The position numbers and the translations under genes were made by a program. Shown piece by piece: positions 1-10,431 of a stretch of 29,358 bases of DNA. How positions within the stretch are numbered: position 1 is the first letter of the stretch; each line of letters begins with the position of its first letter. The notes under the pieces are model-generated. The model worked only from the letters and a program-made list of their open reading frames with translations. It ran no database searches and was not told the DNA's origin. Origin of the DNA: an uncultured Clostridia bacterium (lineage in GTDB: Bacteria > Bacillota > Clostridia > Christensenellales > UBA1242). The stretch is from assembly GCA_904397185.1 (NCBI GenBank), contig CAJFOL010000093.1, positions 1 to 29,358 of the forward strand, written 5' to 3'.

Positions 1-73
1 ATAATGCTAAAGTCAAAACTAGTAGCACTATCGTCACTATGTAATTCAGTTTAAAATACTTCTTCCCTAGCAT
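1..73 (-). CDS. N-terminus of a membrane or secreted protein (partial, runs off the left edge)
   Basis: Only the first 24 codons are present, so no function can be named. They begin MLGKKYFKLNYIVTIVLLVL: a short basic stretch, then an uninterrupted hydrophobic run. That is the form of a signal peptide or an N-terminal membrane anchor. The ATG at 71-73 is preceded on the minus strand by GAGGTG at a 6-base spacing, and a TTGACA/TAAAAT promoter lies just upstream, which supports a real gene rather than a chance frame. It could be an exported protein, a lipoprotein (no cysteine box is visible yet) or a membrane protein. Confidence 0.7.
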   Translation of the reverse strand, partial: MLGKKYFKLNYIVTIVLLVLTLAL

Positions 74-112
74 TTTTCACCTCTTTTTTGATTTTTCCTT
101 ATTGTATATATT

Positions 113-141
113 ATTTTACAATAATATATAACTTTTGTCAA
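113..141 (-). promoter_or_regulatory. Sigma-A-type promoter of the left-edge gene
   Basis: Read on the minus strand: TTGACA at 136-141, a 17-base spacer, and TAAAAT at 113-118. The ribosome site and ATG follow within about 50 bases. The -35 box is perfect and the spacing ideal. Confidence 0.7.
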
Positions 142-227
142 ATATTTATCTTATATAACTTAAAATATACAAATTTTGATTTATAATTACAAAATATGAC
201 AAATTTTGACTTATTCTAACAAAAAAT

Positions 228-310
228 AACCAAACATTTAAAAACAACTAAACATTTAAGAAACACCAACCATTCAAAATTTACCTAACATATCAAAAAA
301 AATAACCAAA
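228..310. repeat. Degenerate 18-base direct repeats
   Basis: Four A-rich units start at 228, 246, 264 and 282, exactly 18 bases apart, with a possible fifth, out-of-step unit near 304. The first two are nearly identical (AACCAAACATTTAAAAAC and AACTAAACATTTAAGAAA); units three and four are more decayed. They lie about 90 bases upstream of the -35 box of the left-edge gene. They could be a protein-binding array or simply slippage-derived AT-rich sequence. Confidence 0.45.
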
Positions 311-535
311 TTAAGAAAATTTGATTATTTTAAGGAAAATCATAAAAAATCAATATTTTTTAATAAAAACTATTTAATTTTAATAAAAATCATTAAATTT
401 TAAATAAAATTTAATATATTTTAAATAAAAACTAATAATTTTTATATTTTTTTTGCTGAATTTATTTGATTTTATGCGAAAATTTGTTGATTTTTGCATT
501 AATTTTTTATTTTCTTTGATATTTTTTATTATTTC

Positions 536-1603
536 TTATTTGTTATTAAAAAATTGCTCATTATATTTGACTGCGGGGTCTTCGGGTTTTAAAGCCTTGG
601 TTATCTCAAAATAGTGATGAGACTTTTCCTTTTCGCCTAGTTTATAGTAGCATACACAAAGTTGAAGTGCGGGCAAGAAGTTGTAGCAGTCAAGGTCTGT
701 AAAACCGCCACCTTCGACATTTGGTTTAGATGAGAAAGCAAGTTCATACCAATAGATTGCATTTTTATACTGTCTTTTTGCTTCAAATATCCGTCCTATC
801 TCATACAATATCTCTCCGCGAGGGAGGCCATAGGCAAAGGAGCCAAAAAGTGAGGTCAGTGCCTTATCCTGTTCGCCCTTAGATTGGTAGCATCGTGATA
901 GATTTAGGCAGGCTTCAATGTTATTTTCGCTCCACCCTTTCCCGCCTGCAAGGAATACAGAAAATTCATGGATAGCCTGGTCTAAAAGGTTGTTGTACAT
1001 AAGTTCGCGGGCATAGTAAAACTGTTGGCGGGGTGAAAATTCTATCTTTTCTGCAAGCATTTTCTTGTAAATTTGCAGGTTTCTATCAGTATAGGGCTTA
1101 TTTTTATGGTTGTGATAGATTTTTATATCCCCTCTTGTTATCACCCTGCCCTGCGGAATGATAACCTCATGCACCCTGTCGGTAAAGCGGAGAGAGGGAG
1201 TGTTTTTCACTATTCGCTCGCGTACATACTCAAAGGTGGGATTGAAGTCTTTGTCATAACTAGTCACGTAACTGCACATTACAACGTCTACGTCCTCATC
1301 GGTCTCTTTCCACTTTTTTATTTTCTCGACCGTGTCTGACAAGACCATATCATCGCCATCTAGCCACATTATATAATCGCCTGTCGCCTTGGAAAAGGAA
1401 AAGTTCCTCGCCTTGGAAAAATCGTAGACCCATTCAAAGTCATAGACTTTATCGGTAAAAGTGCGGGCAATAGATTTGGTGTTATCGGTGGAGCCTGTGT
1501 CGACAATGATTATCTCATCCACCACCTTGGCTATGCAGTTTAGGCAGGTGGCAAGATTTTTCTCCTCATCGCGGACTATCATACATAAAGATAAACTTTT
1601 CAT
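536..1603 (-). CDS. Family 2 glycosyltransferase with C-terminal TPR-like repeats
   Basis: A 355-residue protein predicted to transfer a sugar from a nucleotide-sugar donor, probably at the inner face of the membrane, to a surface glycan or protein. The GT-A fold is visible: SLCMIVRDEEKN at the N-terminus, the nucleotide-binding strand IIIVDTGSTDNT (31-42), and the metal-binding DGDD (82-85). From about residue 190 the sequence becomes helical with TPR-like pairs (YYARELMYNNLLDQAIHEF, then ACLNLSRCYQSKGEQDKAL). This matches the family of GT2 enzymes with a TPR tail common in Firmicutes. There is no membrane segment. The start at 1603 gives the expected N-terminus but lacks a good Shine-Dalgarno; a TATAAT lies only 7 bases upstream. 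It is divergent from the giant surface protein. Acceptor and sugar cannot be told from sequence. Confidence 0.9.
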   Translation of the reverse strand: MKSLSLCMIVRDEEKNLATCLNCIAKVVDEIIIVDTGSTDNTKSIARTFTDKVYDFEWVYDFSKARNFSFSKATGDYIMWLDGDDMVLSDTVEKIKKWKETDEDVDVVMCSYVTSYDKDFNPTFEYVRERIVKNTPSLRFTDRVHEVIIPQGRVITRGDIKIYHNHKNKPYTDRNLQIYKKMLAEKIEFSPRQQFYYARELMYNNLLDQAIHEFSVFLAGGKGWSENNIEACLNLSRCYQSKGEQDKALTSLFGSFAYGLPRGEILYEIGRIFEAKRQYKNAIYWYELAFSSKPNVEGGGFTDLDCYNFLPALQLCVCYYKLGEKEKSHHYFEITKALKPEDPAVKYNEQFFNNK

Positions 1604-1609
1604 ACTTTC

Positions 1610-1639
1610 ATTATATGAAAAGATTTTTTAATTGGTCAT
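1610..1639 (-). promoter_or_regulatory. Possible promoter placing transcription start at or next to the ATG
   Basis: On the minus strand TATAAT lies at 1610-1615 and a weak -35 (ATGACC, four of six matches) at 1634-1639, spacer 18. Normal spacing puts transcription start at about 1603, the first base of the glycosyltransferase ATG, which would make a leaderless or near-leaderless mRNA. The AT-rich setting makes chance matches likely. Confidence 0.35.
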
Positions 1640-1821
1640 ATTTTTTGTTACTGCTTAAATAATTTCGTTGTCACACCTAAGCAATGTAAAAATTTTGCAA
1701 ACAATTTAAAAATTTTACTCAATTTATAAGTTTAATTTTTGCTTTATTGCAAATAACTAAATTAATATATATATTTTATATATTATTTCTATAATATTTC
1801 TTATATTTTCGTCAAATTATT

Positions 1822-1849
1822 TTGATTTTTTTAAAGGCTATGATAAAAT
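1822..1849 (+). promoter_or_regulatory. Promoter of the giant surface protein gene
   Basis: TTGATT at 1822-1827, a 16-base spacer, and TAAAAT at 1844-1849 with TGA directly before it (extended -10). The leader is about 45 bases and contains the GAGGTG ribosome site before the ATG at 1903. Confidence 0.55.
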
Positions 1850-1902
1850 CATAATAAAGTTATATTTCAAAATATGACAAGAATAAATGCAAGAGGTGTT
1901 GT

Positions 1903-4900
1903 ATGTTTAAAGTAAAGAAAATCTTTAACTATTGTATCCTAACATTTGTAATGCTAGGACTTTTGGCTATGGCTCTGTTCTTGCCAAGGCAAAACCAAAA
2001 TCTCGCTTTTGCTGAGCCACCGACTTATCAAGGGATAGAAAACTCCTACCCTGAGTATTTTGTCGTCTCAAATGAAGAGGATGGGCAAATCACTACGGCT
2101 GGTAATGTCGGCGAAGATATCTTCCTTATGCAGGGAGGTGCAAGCGGAAGCCATTTTGTCTCTGGTGTAGGCTTTGACCTTATCACAAGCAGTGAAGACC
2201 CTAGCAAGCAAAACTTTGCCTATATCCCAGAAAATGCAGTGGACGGAGAATACTACTACTTTACCTTCCAAAACAATCTATCGCTATACTATAACCTAAC
2301 CTCCAGCCAAATTCAATCTGGGCAAACAGGCGAAAACCTCATGCAAGGGCAAGATATTGGCAACTTCGCAGTGGCAAATGGCGACAATGCCTTTGCTATC
2401 ACAAGTCTTGGTATCACCCCTCAAAGACTTAGTGTCGAGTTCTATCTTGATACGGTGTCTGGATATGATAGACCGCAGTTCCCTGCAGAAAATCAGGTTA
2501 TACTTAACCGCGAAGGTATCTACACCCTTGTGGCTGACGTAAATTACTTCCATACCACAAACAGCGGTGTCACATATATCCAAGAGGTCGAGACAGTTTA
2601 CTATACCTTTATGGTATTCAACAGTGAGACCTATTTCTCAACTGTAACTGGGCTACCTTTCCTCACACCTTCAACAAATATTCAAACCTCATCGCTGACA
2701 AACACTGACACAATGTCACGTTATTACTTTTACAACTACTCTTATGCTGGCGATGCCAATATGAATAACCAAGACGACCTTGCATCAATCTCATACAATC
2801 CAAATCTTTATCAAATCACAGTTGACTTTGTCGACAACAATAACAATACTCACACCGCAAGCCTAGTCTATGAAAACGGCAATGTCTCTCAGGTAGATGA
2901 AAATCAAAATGTTATAAACGAAGAGGACTATTTCGTCTTCACAAGGCTTGACAGCAAAAACGACAACTTAAGTCTTGTCTTCCTTGACCTTGGCTGGTAT
3001 GACATCTCTATTCAATACCTTTACAAAACTCAAGTAGACGGACAGGATGCCACATACGAACTTCCTTTTGACAGCCTTGAAAATACCACCCTTCAAAACA
3101 AAGGACAAAGGCTGTATGTATATGGTTACCAAGCGGTTTACTCAAGTTACGACAATATCGACCCTGTGACCAATCAGCCTTTAGGCGAAGAACTTAAAAC
3201 CATCGACCTTGAAAACTTAAAGGTTGAAAACAGTGCTGATATTACAAGCGAGGTCAACAACTACCTTGCAAGCAACAAAAGGGCATACATTAACTCCTTA
3301 GGTGAAGAGGTTGACTCAACTATTCAAGCAATATTGCAAGGTGATGATATGAGAGAGGAGGTGAACACCTCGAAGCCTCTAAGTTACATAAGAGGCAAGA
3401 ATATCACCGCACCTGGAGCCTTTGATAACTTCCACCTTGAGACAATGATAATAAACTACATAAACTACGGCGGACAGAACAACGGAAGAGTCGTACCTGT
3501 ATCTACAAATCAAACACCTATTAAGTTTTTGACAAATGCAACACCTAGGGTCTCTGACAGTTTCATCTATAAAATCAATGACAACGGTAATAGTTACTCA
3601 TTTGCATACCTTGACGACCCGACAGATACCACCGCTAAGGAAAGTTTCCAAGGGTTTAACCAAAATGAGGCAGGACTTTACGTCTATGTTATTCAATATC
3701 AATATGAAAATTACCTCTCTGACTCGGGGGCTGTACAGAACAACTATTATCACTATCAAATATTCTTCTTTGAAGTGACCAACTCCACCCCTACCGTCAC
3801 CGTACTTAACGATGACCTTGACGAAATTTACTCAAGTGGCTACACAAATCAAGGAGTCTACATTATAAACGACTCTCAAAGCAATATATTCGATGCAAAT
3901 GTGACCATTCGCCTTTCGGCTTATGACTATGAAAATAGTCGTTACTTCTTTGAAAGAGCGGATATAACAAATCTTGGCTCATATAATATGAGTTACAGAT
4001 ACTTCGAGCCTATAGTGCATCAGGATGGAGTTTACACAGATGAAGAGACGGCTTATAACTCTAAAGTCGGCGGACACTGGGGAATATATATTGACCCAAC
4101 AAGTCCTTATGCTAATGCAAGATATACAATCGAAATCATTTCAGCAAACTCCGACACACCTAGCACACGCTACTTCACCATTGATAACAACGAAATTGAT
4201 GGTATCTCGGCAAGAGCGGTATCGTTCTCATCAAATACCACCTATAGAATTGGCAGTACTATATCTTCATACAACACAAATCAGCCTACCATCTTCTCAT
4301 GGAATGAAAAGGACAGCGGGGCTGTAACTTACGGATATTTGAAATATATCCCTATCAGCGAAATCAATTACTACACATCTCAAACTAATTCTTCAAACCT
4401 ATCTCAACTTTTGGCAACTTGGATAAACACCTATAGTGTCCTTCCTGTTTCTTACAAGATTGACCTCTCCTCTTCTTCATCTTGGGTGGAGTACAGAAAC
4501 TCTAAGAACTTTAATTCAACCATTGATGCAAGTTATGTAAGGTCAAATGCAGGGTTCTATATCCTTGAAGTTTACGATGAGGCAGGCAACAGCAGTTTTG
4601 AAATCTTCTTAATTGATGATACAAGTCCACTGTTCGTTTTAAGAGTTCAGTTTAACACCATAACTTTAAGCATTATGCAAAACAACATGAGTATACTTGT
4701 CCCAGAAGATAACACCCGCATGTGGGTTGAATGGGCAAGCAAAAAGGCTATTTACCTTGAAAATATAAGTGCTTTTGCAAATATTACTCCATACGAATTG
4801 ACAGAAAATCTCAGTGATGCCAACGAAAAACTGCAAGAAAAACTTTCAAGTTTCTTTAATTGGCAGGAAAATAGTGATATTTTAAATGTCCAAGATATCG

Positions 4901-7900
4901 GTATAAGCACTGTTTCCTCGACAAGCGAAGGACAAATCGCTACTGGTATAGCATCATATAACGGAAGTTATCTGACAATTGATATTGACAGCACCGTATA
5001 TGTAAGACTCCCTGACGGCGATTACACCTCTTATCAAGATACAACCAACTATCAAATAGACTTCATTGACGAGACCACAAACGAGGCAATCGAAGGCACA
5101 TACCGAATACTTCTTCGTGACGAGTCAAACACCATTTCTACAACAAATGTTGAATATGACTTTTTGAATAATCCTAGTGCATTTATAACCTTTAATGTGA
5201 CCTCTGACGAGTCAAGGCTCAGTGTGACACGTTCTGACGGCGAAAGTTTGACCTTTGCTGGCTTTGACCAGACGGGAAATCTTTACTCCTATGAATATGA
5301 TGGGCAGAGGGTCTACACTCACCTTCCTTCTGTAACCATTGACGATGTCGAGCAGGAGATGACCGAGACAAGTCTTGCATACAAGTTTGCTTATTACACA
5401 CCAACCAATGCCGACCTTGCACTCACCGTTTCCTTTATCCCACTTTCAGAAAATGGCTCAACTCTTGACTCAATCATCCTTAGATACTACCCTTATGAGA
5501 AGGTGCCTTATGGTGTAGATAATGATAGTGACGGAGAAAACGATGTCGTTTACTACTACTATGACGTATCACAAACCTATCAAGAAATGTATATCTATAG
5601 ATATTCACAAAATGTAGTCTATGAGGCTGGCGAGGTCGTAACCTTTGAACTCGCTCTCGGCTCTGGCAGTTTGCCTCTTGCTGGCAGGTATGAACTTATC
5701 CGTCAGTATGTAGAAGGCAATGACACTAGTGAATATGACTATTTTAGACGTACTATAACCTTTGACGTTGACGATTTTGAACTTATAAGTCCGCCTGAGA
5801 CTGTAACAAACGGCAATGGTCAGTCTTCACTTGAAAGCATCGTCGGTGGAGATATCATCCTTTCGCTTTACTCTGGCGAGGGCAACTCTTCAATTGAAGT
5901 ATCTTTCCCAACTTACAGGCAGGACACAGGGCTTAATGACGGCTCATTCTACACTCAAGAGGAGTTTACAAATGAGTCGACAAATCCTACCTTCCGTGTA
6001 AACGGAAACAAACTTCCTATGACCCTCTATATTCCAAAATACAAATACACCACTTATGCAACTTATGATGAGGAGTCAAACTCCTACTCAGTTGGCTACA
6101 ACAACAACCTTTCTTATTATGGAAATACAAGTTATAGGCTGGAAAGTGACGGGTTCTACTATGTTTACTCGCAAGATGTCCGCATTGCTGGACCGTTCAC
6201 CAGCCAAAATGATGCAATCGCATACATAAATGAAAATGCTTCAATTACAGAATATGAAATCTATGTTAAAGTCGTTGCGGATATTGTCGAAAACGGACGA
6301 AATGTCACCCGCTACTACTACTCAAACGGCACTACCGAAGGCGGATATCTCGCCCTTTACGAAGGTAACAGTGATGGAATAATCGCAGATGGAACCGAGG
6401 CAACAAGATTCTTCTCAAGTCAAGGAAGTTATGTGGTGACAATCTATCAATCTTCAAATGACCCTCAAAATCCTGTGTATTCCTTCTATAAGTTCGGCTT
6501 TGAAATCATATCTCAAGAGCCTGACTTTGATATCTTGACAAGCGATGGCTATATCCTAAACGAAATCTCTGATAACACCTACTACACCAACTCTAGTTCT
6601 CTCACCATTCAATGGGAAGTCCCTACCAGCGAATTTGAGGCAAAAATCAATGAGGACTTCGACTATATCACAATTAACAGCACTCAAAGTGTAACGCATA
6701 GCGATGAAATCGCCGTAGACGGCAATACAAGGTCGTTTACTATAGACTGCCAAAACCTTATCTTAAACAACGGCACTCTTACAATCAGCATGGAATATGA
6801 GGGGTATAACTCTGCCTACTACCGCAGGGCGACCAAAACCATCCACTTTGATAGGTCAGCCCCTACTGCAAACCTCATCTCGCTTATGACCAACACCGAA
6901 AATGCTACCGAATTATTTACCGTAAACTATCAACTTCTCAATATGAGAACATATCAAAACTACCTTGGGCAAGACGTCACAATCACCGCTTCAAATATTG
7001 ACGAGGCATCACAGATGAGTTATACCTACTCGCTCAACTCGGGCAACTTCAGATACTATAGTTATGTGGTAACAACTGACTACTTCAATACTACCTTGGT
7101 TGACACATTACGTAACTCATCAACATATGAGACAAAATATGTTTACTATAGAGAAATCCCGTCTCTTGACTCATATACTCAAGTGGATAAAGACTCATTC
7201 TCAAGCGGAAGTTACAGCCTCTTGACTATTGATGAGCCTCAAGATATTCAATGTGGATACTACGAAATCGTAGAACGTGACTATGCGGGCAATATGTGTG
7301 TATATATCGTGTATGTTATAGACTCGACCTACGAAGATGACGAAAATGTATCTGATATCGCTTTGGAATACGAAAACTCTCGTGGAGAATATAGTGTTCT
7401 TTCAAGTGATATAACAGAAGGCTACAATATCTACTCTAAGAGTGGTTTCTCGCTTCGTTCGCTCTCATATATGTCTGACCCTTGGAATGTTCTGTACATA
7501 GGACTTGCTGGGCAAAGTTCTGTAAGATATATGGCTTCACCTTGGCTGGAAGATGGATATGTATACAGGATAAGTGTTAGTGCAAACGGCATCAACTTCA
7601 CTCAGGTGTCGCTTGCAAATATCTTTAACAATGTTGAATCGTCAACAAGAAAACATACCCTAGTCTTTACAAACAGAGTTGACGGACACGCATACAACAC
7701 CTACCTATCAATCATGGATGCAAATCTTACTACCACAAAAGTTGAAGACCCGAATAGAACCTCGGCAATACTCAACATATCTGTTCCAACTCTTAGTCAA
7801 TACCAAAGCACAACTACGGCTTACGTTTTCCCTGTGAATATCAAAATCTATATGTACGATGACGGCGAAAATGATTACACTCTTATCATGGATGCCAGCC

Positions 7901-10419
7901 AAATTAACTACGGCACATGGACTCCTAGTGAAACATTTGAGGATGCATCATATATAACTTTTAGAACAATCAACAATGGCACCACCCTTCAAATCACCAT
8001 TAATCTTGGTGTCAATGCTTCTCAAAAGATAAGATATGAAATACTTGACAACTTTGACTATACTACAACCGTCATTCAACTTGCAAATGAGGTCGCTTAT
8101 GAGGAAGTCACAAGTTCTGGGCAAGTGTACACCTTCTCTGAAAGTGATGATACTCAGACTTTCCTTGCAGAAAGTGACCTGACCTTCTCGTATAACACCC
8201 TTATCTACAGTGTGGCAATCTTCAATAGAGACGGCGATGATATCACCCTCTCGTTTGATAGAGAAGACCGTGGCAACAATATCTATTCATACACATTTAC
8301 ACCATCCGCTCAAGAAATCTGGGATGACTACTACCGCATAGATATCAGCGACAGCGAAACTGGTCAATACCTTAGAACTGTTCACTTTAGACTATATAGT
8401 CAACTTCCGCATCTCGTGTATACAACTAATGAAATTTCGAATGGTGGAATTGTATTCATTGACAACAATCTTCAGCCACTTACAAGGCTTGATTATGCCG
8501 AAAGCACACTTTCTGTAAACTTTAACGGCACACCTTATGTTGCTTCTGGATACACCGCTACCACCTACTCGCAAACAATTAGAATCCGCTTTAAAGACGG
8601 TCAGCAACTCAACAGTGAAGGCTTGCATAGATACGATGACGGCTATGGATATAGTGTTTACCTCTCTGCTGACGGCGGAAACACCTGGACTTCAATCAAT
8701 TCTGACACTTCGGCATCAAGCGGTTATACAATCTCGGGTACTGGAGAATATCTAATCCTTGTTAAATATGACTCAAATGAAGTATTTACCGACCTTTGCA
8801 GAATTTTCCAAATCAATATTCTTGACTCTTCGGCTTCATATTATTATATAACCGTTGACGGCTCGCCTATTGAGCCAGGAGATATGGTGTATGTAGATAG
8901 CAGCGGAAAAGAATATCACACAAACTACATTGTCTCAGTTGACTATGCAGACAAAAACAACCGCCTGCAAATAGTCGCAAATGAAGAACTCGGTGTTGAA
9001 CTTTCTTCTCAAACGGTTACAAGCACTGGCACCAACGTATATATTGAAACTTATCACTATGAATGTACTCAATCTCGCGGTGATTTCGCTATAATCTATA
9101 TAGCAGAAACAGATAATATAATCTCCGAATTCACCTACGAGTCAAACACTGGCGATGCCGTTCCTATTAGGTCTGAGTCCTCAGTCGTTGTCGTAGACGG
9201 CGAAAATATGCTCTATGATAGACTTAAACTCAACTTCACAACCTACTATGGAATTGAGCAGAACCTCATCAATGTACAAGTGCTTAAATACTTTAATGGC
9301 TCATATGTAGAAATTTACCCTACCGTATACCGAAATGGCACAACAAGTTATATCTATCTTGAAAAGGCTGGCTCTTATCGTGTAATGCTATACGACTCTT
9401 GCTCGCCTGCAAATGTACAAACCTTTAGCGGTAATGACTACTTTGATATTGTCTTCTTAAATACAGTGCCTTTCATCGTAACTTACACCGACACCGTCTC
9501 TGGCGAACAAATCATCAGCGAACGTGTGGACAATGCAGTGTATAACGGAGAGGTCACTCTCAGCCTTTACAGTCTCAACTCCTACTATCAAGGTGGTGGC
9601 TACCCTTCAATCTCGGTAACACGTAACGGCTTTAACTATACAGGCTTCACTTCAAGCAATTATACCTACCGTTTCTCAAGCCCAGGTCACTACAGTGTTA
9701 CATTTACTGCCACAAGTGCAACTGGTGAGGCAATTCGAAAAATAACCTACAACTTCACTATCATCAACGAAAATGAGTCACGTAATAGTTTCAGTTACTC
9801 TCAATATAAAGGCTACTATATTGAAAGTGTACTTAAAGACGGTCAAGATATCACACAAGACTTGATTGAAATTGGCAACTTCTCTACCGTCCGTATTGAC
9901 GGCACAACCTACCTTGCTGATATCTCACTCAACTACCTCGACAGAAAGACAGGACCAGGACACTACCAAATCACAATCAACACAAACGACCCTGCATATG
10001 CGGGTTCCTCGAGTGAAAGGTTTACCTTTGAACTTTGGATAAACACTCAAGTTCCACCTATCAGCATCTCACTTGCTGAAGGCGAGTCCACAACTGGAAC
10101 TATCACCATCACCTTCAATGTGCAGAACTTCTATAATGCTATGGGTGACTGCTATATTAGAATCGGCTCAGCATACTACTACTTCACTGCCGACAGAATT
10201 GCAAACTATGGCGAGACCTATACAATAACAATTGAAGATACAGGCACATACTTCATTCAAGTTTACAATATGTCAAACAACCTGCTCTACTCATATAAAG
10301 TTATCCGCAGTGAACCGCTCAACACCTTCGCAATAATCGCAATCATATTCGGTTGTGTCGCAGCAGTTGCAATCATTGTGATAACCGTGCTTATCAGACG
10401 TAAACAAAGAGTGAAATAG
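1903..10419 (+). CDS. Giant cell-surface protein with signal peptide and C-terminal membrane anchor
   Basis: A 2838-residue protein. Residues 1-37 form a Sec signal peptide (basic MFKVKK, hydrophobic core, cleavage expected after AFA at 35-37). Residues 2809-2831 are one hydrophobic helix followed by RRKQRVK, a stop-transfer tail, so about 2770 residues should lie outside the cell. No LPXTG sorting motif is present. The exterior is rich in Tyr, Ser, Thr and Asn, poor in Cys, and dominated by beta-prone segments. Recurring phrases such as DEAGN near residue 891 followed by DDTSP, DYAGN near 1794, and G-x-Y-x-V strands (AGSYRVMLYD, PGHYSVTFTA) resemble bacterial Ig-like or cadherin-like modules. 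The likely role is adhesin or structural surface protein; I do not recognise a specific family. The start is fixed by GAGGTG 8 bases upstream and by the signal peptide. It is transcribed alone, ending at the terminator near 10600. Confidence 0.85.
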   Translation: MFKVKKIFNYCILTFVMLGLLAMALFLPRQNQNLAFAEPPTYQGIENSYPEYFVVSNEEDGQITTAGNVGEDIFLMQGGASGSHFVSGVGFDLITSSEDPSKQNFAYIPENAVDGEYYYFTFQNNLSLYYNLTSSQIQSGQTGENLMQGQDIGNFAVANGDNAFAITSLGITPQRLSVEFYLDTVSGYDRPQFPAENQVILNREGIYTLVADVNYFHTTNSGVTYIQEVETVYYTFMVFNSETYFSTVTGLPFLTPSTNIQTSSLTNTDTMSRYYFYNYSYAGDANMNNQDDLASISYNPNLYQITVDFVDNNNNTHTASLVYENGNVSQVDENQNVINEEDYFVFTRLDSKNDNLSLVFLDLGWYDISIQYLYKTQVDGQDATYELPFDSLENTTLQNKGQRLYVYGYQAVYSSYDNIDPVTNQPLGEELKTIDLENLKVENSADITSEVNNYLASNKRAYINSLGEEVDSTIQAILQGDDMREEVNTSKPLSYIRGKNITAPGAFDNFHLETMIINYINYGGQNNGRVVPVSTNQTPIKFLTNATPRVSDSFIYKINDNGNSYSFAYLDDPTDTTAKESFQGFNQNEAGLYVYVIQYQYENYLSDSGAVQNNYYHYQIFFFEVTNSTPTVTVLNDDLDEIYSSGYTNQGVYIINDSQSNIFDANVTIRLSAYDYENSRYFFERADITNLGSYNMSYRYFEPIVHQDGVYTDEETAYNSKVGGHWGIYIDPTSPYANARYTIEIISANSDTPSTRYFTIDNNEIDGISARAVSFSSNTTYRIGSTISSYNTNQPTIFSWNEKDSGAVTYGYLKYIPISEINYYTSQTNSSNLSQLLATWINTYSVLPVSYKIDLSSSSSWVEYRNSKNFNSTIDASYVRSNAGFYILEVYDEAGNSSFEIFLIDDTSPLFVLRVQFNTITLSIMQNNMSILVPEDNTRMWVEWASKKAIYLENISAFANITPYELTENLSDANEKLQEKLSSFFNWQENSDILNVQDIGISTVSSTSEGQIATGIASYNGSYLTIDIDSTVYVRLPDGDYTSYQDTTNYQIDFIDETTNEAIEGTYRILLRDESNTISTTNVEYDFLNNPSAFITFNVTSDESRLSVTRSDGESLTFAGFDQTGNLYSYEYDGQRVYTHLPSVTIDDVEQEMTETSLAYKFAYYTPTNADLALTVSFIPLSENGSTLDSIILRYYPYEKVPYGVDNDSDGENDVVYYYYDVSQTYQEMYIYRYSQNVVYEAGEVVTFELALGSGSLPLAGRYELIRQYVEGNDTSEYDYFRRTITFDVDDFELISPPETVTNGNGQSSLESIVGGDIILSLYSGEGNSSIEVSFPTYRQDTGLNDGSFYTQEEFTNESTNPTFRVNGNKLPMTLYIPKYKYTTYATYDEESNSYSVGYNNNLSYYGNTSYRLESDGFYYVYSQDVRIAGPFTSQNDAIAYINENASITEYEIYVKVVADIVENGRNVTRYYYSNGTTEGGYLALYEGNSDGIIADGTEATRFFSSQGSYVVTIYQSSNDPQNPVYSFYKFGFEIISQEPDFDILTSDGYILNEISDNTYYTNSSSLTIQWEVPTSEFEAKINEDFDYITINSTQSVTHSDEIAVDGNTRSFTIDCQNLILNNGTLTISMEYEGYNSAYYRRATKTIHFDRSAPTANLISLMTNTENATELFTVNYQLLNMRTYQNYLGQDVTITASNIDEASQMSYTYSLNSGNFRYYSYVVTTDYFNTTLVDTLRNSSTYETKYVYYREIPSLDSYTQVDKDSFSSGSYSLLTIDEPQDIQCGYYEIVERDYAGNMCVYIVYVIDSTYEDDENVSDIALEYENSRGEYSVLSSDITEGYNIYSKSGFSLRSLSYMSDPWNVLYIGLAGQSSVRYMASPWLEDGYVYRISVSANGINFTQVSLANIFNNVESSTRKHTLVFTNRVDGHAYNTYLSIMDANLTTTKVEDPNRTSAILNISVPTLSQYQSTTTAYVFPVNIKIYMYDDGENDYTLIMDASQINYGTWTPSETFEDASYITFRTINNGTTLQITINLGVNASQKIRYEILDNFDYTTTVIQLANEVAYEEVTSSGQVYTFSESDDTQTFLAESDLTFSYNTLIYSVAIFNRDGDDITLSFDREDRGNNIYSYTFTPSAQEIWDDYYRIDISDSETGQYLRTVHFRLYSQLPHLVYTTNEISNGGIVFIDNNLQPLTRLDYAESTLSVNFNGTPYVASGYTATTYSQTIRIRFKDGQQLNSEGLHRYDDGYGYSVYLSADGGNTWTSINSDTSASSGYTISGTGEYLILVKYDSNEVFTDLCRIFQINILDSSASYYYITVDGSPIEPGDMVYVDSSGKEYHTNYIVSVDYADKNNRLQIVANEELGVELSSQTVTSTGTNVYIETYHYECTQSRGDFAIIYIAETDNIISEFTYESNTGDAVPIRSESSVVVVDGENMLYDRLKLNFTTYYGIEQNLINVQVLKYFNGSYVEIYPTVYRNGTTSYIYLEKAGSYRVMLYDSCSPANVQTFSGNDYFDIVFLNTVPFIVTYTDTVSGEQIISERVDNAVYNGEVTLSLYSLNSYYQGGGYPSISVTRNGFNYTGFTSSNYTYRFSSPGHYSVTFTATSATGEAIRKITYNFTIINENESRNSFSYSQYKGYYIESVLKDGQDITQDLIEIGNFSTVRIDGTTYLADISLNYLDRKTGPGHYQITINTNDPAYAGSSSERFTFELWINTQVPPISISLAEGESTTGTITITFNVQNFYNAMGDCYIRIGSAYYYFTADRIANYGETYTITIEDTGTYFIQVYNMSNNLLYSYKVIRSEPLNTFAIIAIIFGCVAAVAIIVITVLIRRKQRVK

Positions 10420-10431
10420 AAATATTCGCTT

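Larger units (their letters stand above)
74..535. other. AT-rich intergenic gap without a gene
   Basis: Apart from the promoter at 113-141 and the direct repeats at 228-310, I see no coding frame here. The stretch 300-470 is nearly pure A/T with many TTTAATAAAA-like words. A 9-bp stem (474-482 with 491-499, one G-U pair) lies downstream of the glycosyltransferase stop. It has no clean U-run after it on the minus strand, so it is only a weak terminator candidate. Confidence 0.6.
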
